NCBI RefSeq assembly: GCF_029541745.1
Contig: NZ_CP089746.1
Location: forward strand, 8,007,559 to 8,071,558
Reading direction: 5' to 3'
DNA from: Streptomyces sp. LX-29
Lineage (GTDB): Bacteria; Actinomycetota; Actinomycetes; Streptomycetales; Streptomycetaceae
Length of the DNA stretch: 64,000 bases
How positions within the stretch are numbered: the stretch's first letter is position 1; every line of letters begins with the position of its first letter. The position numbers and the translations under genes are program-made. Of the stretch, positions 8,704 to 17,638 are shown one piece after another. Below the pieces are notes generated by a model. It did no database searches and was not told where the DNA came from. It saw only the letters and a list, made by a program, of their open reading frames with translations.

Positions 8704-9945
8704 ATGACCGTCACCTGCGGAATCGACTGGGCCAGCGACCACCACGACGTCGCCCTGGTCGACCACGAGGGAACCCTGTTGGCAAGGGCCCGGATCACCG
8801 ACGACTTCGACGGCCTGCACCAGCTCCTCGAACTCCTCACCACCCACGGCGACACCGCCAACGCCCCAGTCCCCGTCGCGATCGAGACCTCCCGCGGCCT
8901 CCTCGTCGCCTGCCTCCGCGCGACCGGCCGGCCCATCTACGCGATCAACCCGATGGCCGCCGCCCGCTACAGAGACCGCCATGCGGTCACCCGCAAGAAG
9001 TCCGACCACCTCGACGCCATGGTGCTCGGGAACATCCTGCGCACGGACAGGGCCGCCCACCGGCCTCTGCCCGACGACAGCGAGCTCGCCCAAGCGATCG
9101 CCGTCCTGGCCCGCGCCCAGCAGGACGCGGTCTGGGACCGCACCCAGGCGGGCAACAAACTTCGCTCCCACCTGCGTGAATACTTCCCCGGCTTCCTCGC
9201 GGCCTTCCAGCACAACCGCGAAGGGATCAGCAGCAGCGTCGCCCGCGCCGTGCTGGCCGCGGCCCCCACTCCCGACCAGGCAGCCAAGCTCACCCGCGCC
9301 CAGCTGCGCGCGCTGCTGAAGAAGGCCGGCCGCCAGCGCGGCATCGAGGCAGAAGCCGAACGACTGCGAGACGCCCTGCGCATCACGCAGATGCGCCAGC
9401 CCCACCAGGTCGAGCAAGCCATGGGACGCCAGGCCATCGCCCTGCTCAGACAGCTTGATGCCGCCTGCATCAGCGTCGACGACCTTGCCGAAGCGACGGT
9501 GGAGTCTTTTGATGCGCACCCGGACGCCGAGATCATCACCAGCTTTCCAGGGCTCGGGTCACTCACCGGCGCCCGGGTGCTCGCCGAGATCGGCGACGAC
9601 CGATCCCGATTCACCGACGCGAAAGGCCTGAAAGCCTTCGCCGGAGCCGCACCGGTCACCCGGGCGTCCGGCAGAAGCCTCGCGGTCATGGCCCGCAGGG
9701 TCAAGAACCAGCGTCTGGCCTCGGTCGGCTACGTCTGGGCGTTCGCCAGCCTGACTGCCTCCCCAGGCGCCCGCGCCCACTACGACCGGCGACGAGCCGA
9801 CGGAGACCGCCACACAGCCGCCCAGCGCAACCTCTTCAACCGCATGCTCGGCTGCCTCCACCACTGCCTCACCAAGCGCACCCCCTACGACGAACTCACC
9901 GCGTTCCCCACCCCGCCGACCCCACAACTCACCATCGCTGCTTGA
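8704..9945 (+). CDS. IS110-family transposase (DEDD/Tnp_20)
   Basis: A 413-aa protein, MTVTCGIDWASDHHDVALVD. The N-terminal RuvC-like DEDD domain has D in GIDWASDHHD, E in VAIETSRGLL and the D pair in KKSDHLDAMVL. The C-terminal Tnp_20 domain has SFPGLGSLTGARVLAEIGDD and the serine-recombinase-like VTRASGRS, with the likely catalytic Ser near residue 322. Length is normal and no motif is missing, so it looks functional. The ACGAACACGACACG leader gives only a weak ribosome site. The stop codon at 9943 is also the in-frame stop upstream of the next gene. Confidence 0.93.
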   Translation: MTVTCGIDWASDHHDVALVDHEGTLLARARITDDFDGLHQLLELLTTHGDTANAPVPVAIETSRGLLVACLRATGRPIYAINPMAAARYRDRHAVTRKKSDHLDAMVLGNILRTDRAAHRPLPDDSELAQAIAVLARAQQDAVWDRTQAGNKLRSHLREYFPGFLAAFQHNREGISSSVARAVLAAAPTPDQAAKLTRAQLRALLKKAGRQRGIEAEAERLRDALRITQMRQPHQVEQAMGRQAIALLRQLDAACISVDDLAEATVESFDAHPDAEIITSFPGLGSLTGARVLAEIGDDRSRFTDAKGLKAFAGAAPVTRASGRSLAVMARRVKNQRLASVGYVWAFASLTASPGARAHYDRRRADGDRHTAAQRNLFNRMLGCLHHCLTKRTPYDELTAFPTPPTPQLTIAA

Positions 9946-9990
9946 CAGATCAACTGCATCGGATGTCTTGACCGGGCTCTTCTCGAGGAG

Positions 9991-10443
9991 TTGCGGCACG
10001 TCGCCGTGGCGGATGCCGATCCCCGCGAGGTGATGCCGCCGGTCGGCGGGCCGGATGGCTGGACGCTCGAACGTCAGGCCGCGTTTCTGCGGTTTCATGA
10101 GTCGAGAGCGCTGGCTGTCGAGCCTGTGGAGACCACCTTCGCCGTCGTCGTGGGCGAGCGGGTGGTCGGAGCCGCCCGGCTGTGCCCCATGGAGGAGCCG
10201 GCCGGGGCGGTGGAGGCCGGGGTGTGGATCGGCCGTTCCCATCGTGGCGCCGGCGTGGGCGGCGCTGTCCTCAAGCAGCTTCTGGACCGGGCCCGCGCGG
10301 AGGGGATCGGTACGGTGTGCGTGAGCACGGCACCGGAGAACACGGCTGTCAGACAGCTGATGGCCCGCATGGGTGTGGAGCTCGTCCGTGAGGGAGACGT
10401 GCTCACGGGGTGGATGGACCCGTCCGCGGTGGTCCAGCCGTAG
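9991..10443 (+). CDS. GNAT-family acetyltransferase, probably 5'-truncated by IS110
   Basis: The acetyl-CoA loop is IGRSHRGAGVGGAVLKQLLD, and VCVSTAPENTAVRQLMARMG completes a normal GNAT fold. Coding-like sequence continues upstream of the TTG at 9991 (LDRALLEELRHVAVADADP) and reads back without a start codon to the transposase stop at 9943, so the original first few codons were probably lost when the IS110 element inserted. Translation may restart at TTG 9991, which has CGAGGAG directly before it. Function of the intact enzyme is unknown; activity of this form is uncertain. Confidence 0.65.
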   Translation: MRHVAVADADPREVMPPVGGPDGWTLERQAAFLRFHESRALAVEPVETTFAVVVGERVVGAARLCPMEEPAGAVEAGVWIGRSHRGAGVGGAVLKQLLDRARAEGIGTVCVSTAPENTAVRQLMARMGVELVREGDVLTGWMDPSAVVQP

Positions 10444-10678
10444 CTCGGGTGAACCACGGGAGCGCGCCCGGTGGCTGGCCGGAGGCCGGGGGCGCCGGGA
10501 CGGTTCCGTCGTCGACGCGCACAGCCCTGCCACACCACCTTGAGTAAAGGTACTGGGTACAGTGCATTACTGAATTCCGCGATCGAAAGCGGTTGAGTAT
10601 GGCGGTGGTGCGAATGGCCGGCATTCTGAGGGCGGCGGTCGACGACGATGCCGAGACGTGTGCTGGGGAATACGCGTG

Positions 10679-11800
10679 ATGGCGGCACCGTCGGCCGCGA
10701 CGGAAAAGGCCGCTGAACCTCTCGTCTCGCCGGTCAGCTCGCACAACGAGTGGGACCCGCTGGAGGAGGTCATCGTCGGGCGCCTCGACGGCGCGACGAT
10801 CCCCTCCAAGCATCCGGTCGTGGCCTGCAACCTCCCACCCTGGGCGGCGCGATTGCAGGGCCTCGCCGCCAGTTGCAGGTATCCGCGCAAGATGGTCGAG
10901 GAGGCCCAGCGCGAACTCGATCAGTTCATCGCCCTCCTGCGGTCCCTCGGCATCACGGTCAGGCGCCCGGACGCGGTCGACCACGGGCAGCGCTTCGGCA
11001 CCCCCGACTGGTCGTCGCACGGTTTCTGCAACACCTGTCCGCGTGACAGCATGCTCGTGATCGGCGACGAGATCATCGAGACCCCGATGGCATGGCCGTG
11101 CCGCTATTTCGAGACCCACTCCTATCGCACGCTCCTCAAGGACTACTTCCGGCGCGGAGCGCGCTGGACGGCGGCTCCCAGGCCGCAGCTCACGGACGCA
11201 CTGTTCGAGGCGGATTTCACCGTCCCCGCGGACGGCGAGCCCATGCGCTATATCCTCACCGAGTTCGAGCCCGTATTCGACGCCGCGGATTTCGTGCGCG
11301 CCGGGCGGGACCTGTTCGTGACGCGCAGCAACGTCACCAACGAGATGGGCATCTCCTGGCTGCGCCGCCATCTCGGACCGGGATATCGCATCCATGAGAT
11401 CGAGAGCCGTTGCCGCGCGCCGATGCACATCGACACGACGTTCATCCCGCTCTCGCCCGGCAAGGCACTGATCAACCCCGAGTACATCGACGTCGACCGC
11501 CTGCCCGACATCCTGAAGTCCTGGGACATCCTGGTCGCTCCCGAGCCCAACCCGATCGACGAGCGCGTGCTGAGGATCACCTCCATGTGCGGCAAATGGC
11601 TCAACATGAACGTTCTCATGGTCGACGAGAAACGGGTGATCGTGGAGCGGCACCACACCGATATGCTGCGCGCCCTCGAGAGATGGGGATTCGAACCGAT
11701 CCCGTGCGACCTGATGCACTACGCGCCGTTCGGCGGCTCGTTCCACTGCGCGACGCTCGACATCCGTCGCCGCGGCACGCTCGAGTCCTATTTCCCTTGA
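10679..11800 (+). CDS. L-arginine amidinotransferase (AGAT/StrB1 family)
   Basis: A 373-aa protein, MAAPSAATEKAAEPLVSPVS. It carries the amidinotransferase opening VSSHNEWDPLEEVIVGRLDG and the catalytic triad D201 (EPVFDAADF), H250 (CRAPMHIDTTF) and C357 (GGSFHCATLDIRR). The Asp-His spacing of 49 equals that of human glycine amidinotransferase. The family moves the amidino group from arginine to an amine: glycine, inosamine-phosphate in streptomycin (StrB1), or other acceptors in natural products. No aminoglycoside or creatine gene is adjacent, so the acceptor is unknown. ATG 10679 or the overlapping GTG 10676 are both possible; GGGGA lies upstream. The preceding 235 bases are AT-rich for this genome and probably hold its promoter. 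Confidence 0.9.
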   Translation: MAAPSAATEKAAEPLVSPVSSHNEWDPLEEVIVGRLDGATIPSKHPVVACNLPPWAARLQGLAASCRYPRKMVEEAQRELDQFIALLRSLGITVRRPDAVDHGQRFGTPDWSSHGFCNTCPRDSMLVIGDEIIETPMAWPCRYFETHSYRTLLKDYFRRGARWTAAPRPQLTDALFEADFTVPADGEPMRYILTEFEPVFDAADFVRAGRDLFVTRSNVTNEMGISWLRRHLGPGYRIHEIESRCRAPMHIDTTFIPLSPGKALINPEYIDVDRLPDILKSWDILVAPEPNPIDERVLRITSMCGKWLNMNVLMVDEKRVIVERHHTDMLRALERWGFEPIPCDLMHYAPFGGSFHCATLDIRRRGTLESYFP

Positions 11801-11850
11801 TCCGCCCCGTGCTCGCCGACCGCGGTCGGAACGACAGCAGGCACACGAGG

Positions 11851-14800
11851 TCAAGCCCGGGACGGACCCGGGTTCGGGTCCGGGATGCCGTCCCGTTTGC
11901 GGCGGAACTCGGCGGCGTCGGCGTGGTTGCCGAGGGCTGCCAGGATGTCGGCGAGGACGGTCAGGGCCCGCTTCAGCACCGGTATGTAGACCGGCTGACG
12001 TTCGGCCACCGACCAGTACGTGTCCACGGCGCCGACGGCCGCCTCCGACGCCGACGACAGGTCGACCGTCGCGCGCAGCCGCATCTCGGCGTAGCGGAGC
12101 TGCCGGCGGGTGAGCTCGGCCAGATGGGCCTCCGGATCCGACGCGGCCAGCGGCCCCAGGAGATCAAGGCTCTCCTGGCTGGCCGCGAGCATCTCGCCGA
12201 CACGGCCCAGCGCCGCGAGCTGCTCGGCGGCGGCGCCCAGGGACATCGCCAACTGTGCGCCGTACGCGGCCGAGCCGCCCACGACGACCAGCTGTCGGTA
12301 CCGGCCGACGGCCTCCCCGAGCAGCTCCAGCGCCTCGGCGGGCCGCCCCAGGGCGGAGTGGCGCAGACCCGTGTTGAAGAGGGAGGCCGCGAGGAGGGGG
12401 ATGTACGCGCGGGGGTTCTCCTGGGCGAGCCGGCGGTGGAGCTCCAGCGACTCCCGGGCGGGAGCGACGGCGTCGGCGGGCCGGAGCGCCTCGGCGAACC
12501 GGGCACCCAGGTCGTTCAGGGAGACGGCAAGGACGGGCACGTACGCGGGCTCGTCCCCGGCGAGCTCCCGGAGGATGTCGACGGCCTCCTGCCGTGGCGA
12601 TATCGCCTCCTCCCGTCGGCCACCCGCCGACAGCAGGTCGGAGACGCGGGCGAGGACGTCGGCCAGCCGGGGGAGGTGTCGGTCGGGGTCGTCGGCCGCG
12701 AGCCGACGGTGCAGCGCGAGCGCCTCCTGAGTGACGGCGAGCGCCTCGCTCCGCCGGGAGAGGCTCTCCAACCGCCGGCCGAGGTTGCTCAGCGCGTCCC
12801 CGAGGTGCGGGCGGAACACGGCGGGATTCGCCTTCTCCAGCCCGCGGTACAGCTCGACGCACTCCAGGCTGGGCGCCAGGGCCTCCTCGTCGCGGCCGAG
12901 CCGGGCCAGGGTGAGGCCGATTCCGCTGAGCGTCGCGGCCAGCCCGGGAAGTTCGGTCTCCGGGGCGGCCGCGACGAGGGCGCGGCCGTACTCCAGGGAG
13001 CCCTCGTACAGCCGCAGCGCGTCCTCGGGTCGGCCCTGCTCGGAGAGGAGGGAGGCGAGCCGCCGCGCCGCCGCCGTGTAGTTCGGCAGGTGTCGCGCCG
13101 TCCGCTCGGCGTGGCCGCTCCTGACGGCCTCCTGGTACAGGAGGAAGGCCGATTCGGCGTGTTCGAGGGCCTGGTCCGGCCGGCCCAGGCGCTCCAGCAG
13201 GGCGGAGAGTGTGCCGGTGGCGTGGGCGAAGGGGGCGAGATAGCGGTCCCGGTCGCCCTGGGCCAGGCTGCGGAGCACCCGCACCGCCGTGACGGCGGGC
13301 TCGGTCGCCTCCTCCAGCCGTCCCGCGTCCGCGAGCAGCTCACTGAGGTGGCTCAGGGAGACGGCGTGGTTGTGCAGGTCGACATCGGTCGGCTGACCGG
13401 TCGTCACGGCCGCACGGCCGTACTCCACCGCCGTGGTCTCGACGTCGACGGCCTCCCGCCCGCGCCCCGCGTACGACAGCCGGATGGCCAGGGTGTGCAG
13501 GGCCTCGGCCCGTTCGCGCGGGTCGCCGGTGGCGGCGAGCCGGCGCCGGGTGACGCGCTCGGTGAGCACCGCGTACCCCGCGTCGATCTCGACGTGCCGG
13601 GTGTTCCCGGTGACGGACCTGAACCTTCGCTCGATGCCCTCGACCATGTCGAAATCGAGCGTGTCGATCCCCGCGAGCGAGGTCAGCGCGCCGCTCCCCG
13701 CGTCGAGCGCGAGCTCCGGATCCCCCCTCAGCACCGGGAAGAGATGCCCCTGCCCCACGTGTGGCCACCGGCCGGCCGCCTCCGCGAGGAAGGTCACGGC
13801 ACGCGGCGTCCAGGGCGCCGCGGCCCCGTCTCCGCCGCGGGCCAGCAGCGAGGTCACCCCGGAGGCGGCCCAGGGGTCGGTGGCGTATCCGGTGACGGGG
13901 CTGCCGGGCAGGGTGAGCGCGAGGAAGTCCTCGGCGAGACGGTCGGGCAGCAGGGGGTGGAGGACATGGGAGCGGCTCGGGTCGGTGGGCGGATAGCAGA
14001 CCGCGTGGTCGCCCAGCAGTTCGTCGGCCGCCATGTCCGGCACCAGCCCGGCGAGCACGGCACGGCCGACGTGCCGGGTCACCGGCCCGGTGAGGACGGC
14101 CGTGAACACGGCCCGCGCCATGAGGCGGTCGGGGGTGCGATGGGGCAGCCCCGAGTCCGCGTTCTCATGGAGCTGCCGCCAGTTCTCGTGCTCGCGGTCG
14201 AGCAGGTACGCGGTCAGTCCGACCATGTCGCCGGGCGCCCGACACCCCCGCGCCCGCGCGTCCACGGCGACCAGCGCGGCCATCTGCACGGCGAGCGTCA
14301 GCCCGAAGTCGTCGTGGCCGAGCGGCCCCGGCGGAGCGATGGACCCGACGTCGGGGAGTTCGGGGTAGCGCGCGGCGAAGCAGTCCCGGGCGGTGGTGAA
14401 CATGCGACCGCGCTCGTCCCCCTCCACGGGCAGCGGGCGCAGCGGCTGATCGGAGGTGTCGATGTTCTCGCGCAGCCGGTTCAGCTGTCCGCGCACGGCC
14501 GGCCAGCCGTGCGCGGACCGGCCGATCAGCAGGATCCGGGCCGGGACGCCCTGGCGTAGCAGCCGGTTGTGGAACAGCCAGCTCAGATGCGAGGCGGGCC
14601 ACCGGTCGGCGTAGTCGACGAGGACGAGAACGCCGGTGTGCCCGTCCAGCCGCAGGTCCTGGCTGCCCTCCGCGGGCGGGGCGGTGTCGGTGCCGTGCAC
14701 GGCGGTGACGACCTTCCAACCGGCCGCCTCGGAGTCGGCGGCGAGTCGTGTCGCCAACCGGGTCTTGCCCTGCCCGCCGGGCCCGTGCAGCCAACGGACC

Positions 14801-15078
14801 GCTTTGTGGGAGCGCTGCTCACGCCAGGCGATCAGGTCGCCCAGCTCGGCGTCCCGGCCGGTGAAGTCGACGACTTCGGCTCGCGCGTCGAGCATGCGGC
14901 TGGGCTGGGCCCGGAGCCACTCGCCGTCGAGGCCGGGAACCCTCTGATGCGCGAACAGCAGATAGACCGGGGTGCCGGTGCCGAAGACGTGGATGTCCGC
15001 GCCGATGGCCCCGTACGCGTGCCCGTTCTCCGCCCGGATCTCCTGCCGCATGGACACGGGTCCCTCAGCCTCGGTCAC
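11851..15078 (-). CDS. STAND-type NTPase with tetratricopeptide repeats
   Basis: A 1075-aa protein starting at GTG 15078, with GAGGGGGAAG upstream. A short N-terminal module (residues 10-70, RQEIRAENGHAYGAIGADIH, then VFGTGTPVYLL) is followed by an NTPase with Walker A GPGGQGKT (99-106) and Walker B LVLVDYAD (151-158). From about residue 545 to 1050 there are roughly ten TPR-like helical pairs with the A-x-x-L-x-x-LGR-x-x-EAL pattern. This architecture fits signal-transduction ATPases with numerous domains, some of which act as phage sensors or regulators. No separate effector domain is recognised and no partner gene is coupled to it; it is divergent from the DUF1963 gene. Confidence 0.85.
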   Translation of the reverse strand: MTEAEGPVSMRQEIRAENGHAYGAIGADIHVFGTGTPVYLLFAHQRVPGLDGEWLRAQPSRMLDARAEVVDFTGRDAELGDLIAWREQRSHKAVRWLHGPGGQGKTRLATRLAADSEAAGWKVVTAVHGTDTAPPAEGSQDLRLDGHTGVLVLVDYADRWPASHLSWLFHNRLLRQGVPARILLIGRSAHGWPAVRGQLNRLRENIDTSDQPLRPLPVEGDERGRMFTTARDCFAARYPELPDVGSIAPPGPLGHDDFGLTLAVQMAALVAVDARARGCRAPGDMVGLTAYLLDREHENWRQLHENADSGLPHRTPDRLMARAVFTAVLTGPVTRHVGRAVLAGLVPDMAADELLGDHAVCYPPTDPSRSHVLHPLLPDRLAEDFLALTLPGSPVTGYATDPWAASGVTSLLARGGDGAAAPWTPRAVTFLAEAAGRWPHVGQGHLFPVLRGDPELALDAGSGALTSLAGIDTLDFDMVEGIERRFRSVTGNTRHVEIDAGYAVLTERVTRRRLAATGDPRERAEALHTLAIRLSYAGRGREAVDVETTAVEYGRAAVTTGQPTDVDLHNHAVSLSHLSELLADAGRLEEATEPAVTAVRVLRSLAQGDRDRYLAPFAHATGTLSALLERLGRPDQALEHAESAFLLYQEAVRSGHAERTARHLPNYTAAARRLASLLSEQGRPEDALRLYEGSLEYGRALVAAAPETELPGLAATLSGIGLTLARLGRDEEALAPSLECVELYRGLEKANPAVFRPHLGDALSNLGRRLESLSRRSEALAVTQEALALHRRLAADDPDRHLPRLADVLARVSDLLSAGGRREEAISPRQEAVDILRELAGDEPAYVPVLAVSLNDLGARFAEALRPADAVAPARESLELHRRLAQENPRAYIPLLAASLFNTGLRHSALGRPAEALELLGEAVGRYRQLVVVGGSAAYGAQLAMSLGAAAEQLAALGRVGEMLAASQESLDLLGPLAASDPEAHLAELTRRQLRYAEMRLRATVDLSSASEAAVGAVDTYWSVAERQPVYIPVLKRALTVLADILAALGNHADAAEFRRKRDGIPDPNPGPSRA

Positions 15079-15251
15079 CGCTTCCCCCTCATATCCGCCC
15101 GGTGACCCGCGTGCCCCGCCTCCCGGGTGACGGCGCGGCCACCGGTGTGGCGGCCCCGACCACCACCAGCCCCCTGGTGACGCAGTCTCCCTGACGCCCC
15201 ACCACCGTTCAAGATCAGTGACTGTCAGTGGGCTCGTGCATCATCGTTCCC

Positions 15252-16136
15252 ATGACACAGAGCACCGTCGACCCGTTGCACACCCTCGCCCGCGAGCATC
15301 TGCCCGAAGAGGTCGCCGAGCGGTGGGTCGGCCTGCTGCGGCCGGGCCTGCGCCTGGAGAAGGCCGCGGGTGCGGGGCCGGGGCGGGGTACGGGCACGGC
15401 CGGGGAGACGAGTCCGGTCGTCGGCCGGCTCGGCGGGTTGCCGGAGCTGCCCGAGGGCGAGACGTGGCCCGTGTGGGAGGGGCACGGCCCGCTGGCCTTC
15501 GTCGCTTCGCTCGACTGCGCCTCGCTGCCCTCCACCGCCCTCGACATCGCCCTGCCCGCCGACGGCACGCTGGCCTTCTTCCACTTCGACGGGCAGGTGG
15601 ACGGCGGCCGCGCGATGGTGGCACCCGACCACCCCGACAGCTGGGCGGGCGCGCGCGTGCTGTACGTGCCGGCGGGCGTCCCCGTCGCCGAGCGGGCGGC
15701 ACCGGAGGGCATCCGGCCCTACCCCGTGGTGCCGCTGACGGCGCGGATGGAGACGACGGCGCCGTGCGCCTGGCACCCGGTGGTCTCCCAGGAGTTCGCG
15801 CCGATGTCCGAGGACCACCCGGTGTGGGACGAGGACTTCCAGGACGCCCTGGCGGAGCGGCTCGAGGGCACGGAGCACCGCATCGGCGGCCACGCGCACC
15901 CCGTGCAGGGCGCGGTGGAGTACGAGGTCGCCCGTGGCGCCCTGGGCAGCCCGCCGTGGGACGACCCCCGCATCCAGGAGGAGGCCCTGCGCTGGGTGCT
16001 GCTCGCCCAGTTCGACACCGATGACGACGCCGACATGATGTGGGGCGACTGCGGCGCCCTCTACTGGCTGATACGCCCCGAAGACCTGGTCGAACGCCGC
16101 TTCGACCGCGCGATGTTCACCTGGCAGTGCTGCTGA
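15252..16136 (+). CDS. DUF1963 (YwqG-like) protein
   Basis: A 294-aa protein, MTQSTVDPLHTLAREHLPEE. DUF1963 features are visible: GRLGGLPELPEGETWPVWEG, PLAFVASLDCASLP, TLAFFHFDGQ and the C-terminal WVLLAQFDTD, with MMWGDCGALYWLIRPEDL. DUF1963 proteins resemble B. subtilis YwqG and have no established reaction. ATG 15252 is preferred over the in-frame ATG at 15228 because family alignment begins there. It is divergent from the STAND gene with a 173-bp gap. Confidence 0.85.
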   Translation: MTQSTVDPLHTLAREHLPEEVAERWVGLLRPGLRLEKAAGAGPGRGTGTAGETSPVVGRLGGLPELPEGETWPVWEGHGPLAFVASLDCASLPSTALDIALPADGTLAFFHFDGQVDGGRAMVAPDHPDSWAGARVLYVPAGVPVAERAAPEGIRPYPVVPLTARMETTAPCAWHPVVSQEFAPMSEDHPVWDEDFQDALAERLEGTEHRIGGHAHPVQGAVEYEVARGALGSPPWDDPRIQEEALRWVLLAQFDTDDDADMMWGDCGALYWLIRPEDLVERRFDRAMFTWQCC

Positions 16137-16300
16137 CCGCGGACGGCGTCCCCCCGTCGGTCGGGAGCCGGGACCGTCGGCCGGACCCTGTGCCGGCGGG
16201 TGCCGGTGCGGCACCGGTGTGCCGGTCCGGTCCCGTCGCCATCGTCCAGCAGAGTGCGCGGTCCGGGGCAGGCGGCCGACTCCGACCCGGCAGAGTGCTA

Positions 16301-16320
16301 TATCCACTTTTGCATGGATA
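16301..16320. promoter_or_regulatory. Palindrome before the SpoIIE phosphatase gene
   Basis: TATCCA (16301-16306) and TGGATA (16315-16320) form an inverted repeat with an 8-bp spacer in an AT-rich pocket that ends 11 bp before the GTG start. It is likely an operator or part of the promoter. Confidence 0.45.
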
Positions 16321-16331
16321 GTCTATGACGT

Positions 16332-17459
16332 GTGATCAAGTCTGGACGGCAACGGCTCCGTCGTGGCCACGGCCGGCGACGGCTCATCCTGCTGTCACCG
16401 GTCATCCTGACCATTGTCATCGCCAGCCTGGCGTACACCACTCCCCGAAGCATGGCCTTCAGCCGCCTCCTGCCGGCGGCGCCCGCTCTCGCCGCCGCCA
16501 TGTGGCCCGTTCTCCCCACCGTCCTGCTGGGGACGGTCTGCCTCTTCCTCATGATCGGCCTCGGCATCGTCTTCCCCGACCTGGGGACGGGGTACACGGC
16601 GGCAGGGATCGTCGCGGTCACCGTGGCGGCCGCGTACGGGAGCCATGTCCGGCTCCAGCGGGAGCGGACCCTCTTCCAGGTCCGGCTCGTCGCCGACGCG
16701 GCGCAGCAGGTGGTTCTGAGCCCTATGCCGCGCCGCTTCGGGGCCGTCGAGATCGAGGCGCTGTACCTCGCGGCCGCGGCGGAGGCCCGCATCGGCGGCG
16801 ACTTCTACGAGGTGGTCGACACGCGGTACGGCGTCCGGCTGCTCGTCGGCGATGTGCGGGGCAAGGGCCTCCCGGCGGTGGGGGCGGCAGCGGCGATCGT
16901 CAACGCCTTCCGGGAGGCCGCCTACGACGAGGCCGACCTCGTCAGCATCGCGCGCCGGCTGGAGGCCAGCAGCACCCGCTACAGCGCGGCCTTCGCCCGC
17001 GAGGGCCTGTTGGAGCGCTTCGCCACCGCCCTGCTCGTCGAGATCCCTCCGGAGGGCGGCCGTATCGACATCCTCAACTGCGGACACCCGCCGCCGCTGC
17101 TCCTGGACCGTGCGGAACTCCGTGTGCTGCGGCCCACCGCACCCTCGCCGCTGCTCAATCTCGCGGACCTGATCGGCGATCACTACAGCATCGACACCTT
17201 CGATTTCGGCCCCGGCGACCTGCTGCTGCTCTACACCGACGGGGTCGTCGAGGCCCGTGGCCGCGACGGCGGCTTCTTCTCTCTGGAGACCTGGATGGCC
17301 GGGTGGGCCTCCGCCCGGCCCCGCGAACTGCTCGACGCTCTCCACCGCGACCTCGTCCACTTCAGCGGAGGAAACCTGAACGACGACATCGCGGCCCTCG
17401 CCGTGCGCCTGGACGAAGCTCCGGAGCCGCGTCACGGTGAGCGGGATCAGTCCGCGTGA
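16332..17459 (+). CDS. SpoIIE-type PP2C serine/threonine phosphatase, membrane-bound
   Basis: A 375-aa protein. Residues 19-105 hold three to four membrane segments (LILLSPVILTIVIASLA and others); the catalytic domain begins with the RIGGDFYEVVDT motif near residue 154 and continues with VRLLVGDVRGKGLPAVGAAA, LNCGHPPPLLL, LLLLYTDGVVEAR and NDDIAALAVR. These are all SpoIIE/PPM motifs, with the metal-binding Asp residues intact (GGDF, GDVRGKG, TDG, DD). Streptomyces has dozens of such phosphatases, usually acting on anti-anti-sigma partners. No anti-sigma or STAS gene is adjacent. GTG 16332 is the likely start. Confidence 0.9.
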   Translation: MIKSGRQRLRRGHGRRRLILLSPVILTIVIASLAYTTPRSMAFSRLLPAAPALAAAMWPVLPTVLLGTVCLFLMIGLGIVFPDLGTGYTAAGIVAVTVAAAYGSHVRLQRERTLFQVRLVADAAQQVVLSPMPRRFGAVEIEALYLAAAAEARIGGDFYEVVDTRYGVRLLVGDVRGKGLPAVGAAAAIVNAFREAAYDEADLVSIARRLEASSTRYSAAFAREGLLERFATALLVEIPPEGGRIDILNCGHPPPLLLDRAELRVLRPTAPSPLLNLADLIGDHYSIDTFDFGPGDLLLLYTDGVVEARGRDGGFFSLETWMAGWASARPRELLDALHRDLVHFSGGNLNDDIAALAVRLDEAPEPRHGERDQSA

Positions 17460-17638
17460 CCGCGCCCCCTCGCCCCTTCGTCGTCCGACCGGAGCGCGAT
17501 CGAACCGGGACGCTCACGCCGACCCGCCGCCGCGGCGTGGCGGGAACAGCGGCAAGGCCCCCTACGGGTGGCGGAGCGGCCGCGGCTCGATGGCACCCGC
17601 CTGATCGGTGAGGAGCACCACCGAGGGGGTGCCATGTC

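Larger units (their letters stand above)
8260..9968 (+). mobile_element. IS110-family insertion sequence (boundaries tentative)
   Basis: Contains an intact DEDD transposase gene and a long non-coding left part, the layout of the IS110 group. The heptamer GATGTCT occurs at 8253-8259 and at 9962-9968, so an element running from 8260 to 9968 would leave a CT core dinucleotide at each end, as known for IS110-type bridge-RNA recombinases such as IS621. IS110 elements lack terminal inverted repeats, so ends cannot be proved from one copy. The proposed length of about 1.7 kb is normal for the family. Confidence 0.55.

Noticed and set aside
6739..9519. Long minus-strand frame across the DD-peptidase and IS110 transposase genes
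   Set aside because: It spans two unrelated genes in antisense and has no recognisable protein.
11410..14559. Long plus-strand frame opposite the STAND gene and across the amidinotransferase end
   Set aside because: Overlaps two well-supported genes; no motif in the translation.
11851..16136. STAND gene plus DUF1963 as a two-gene defence system
   Set aside because: The genes are divergent, not co-transcribed, and no other defence gene is nearby.
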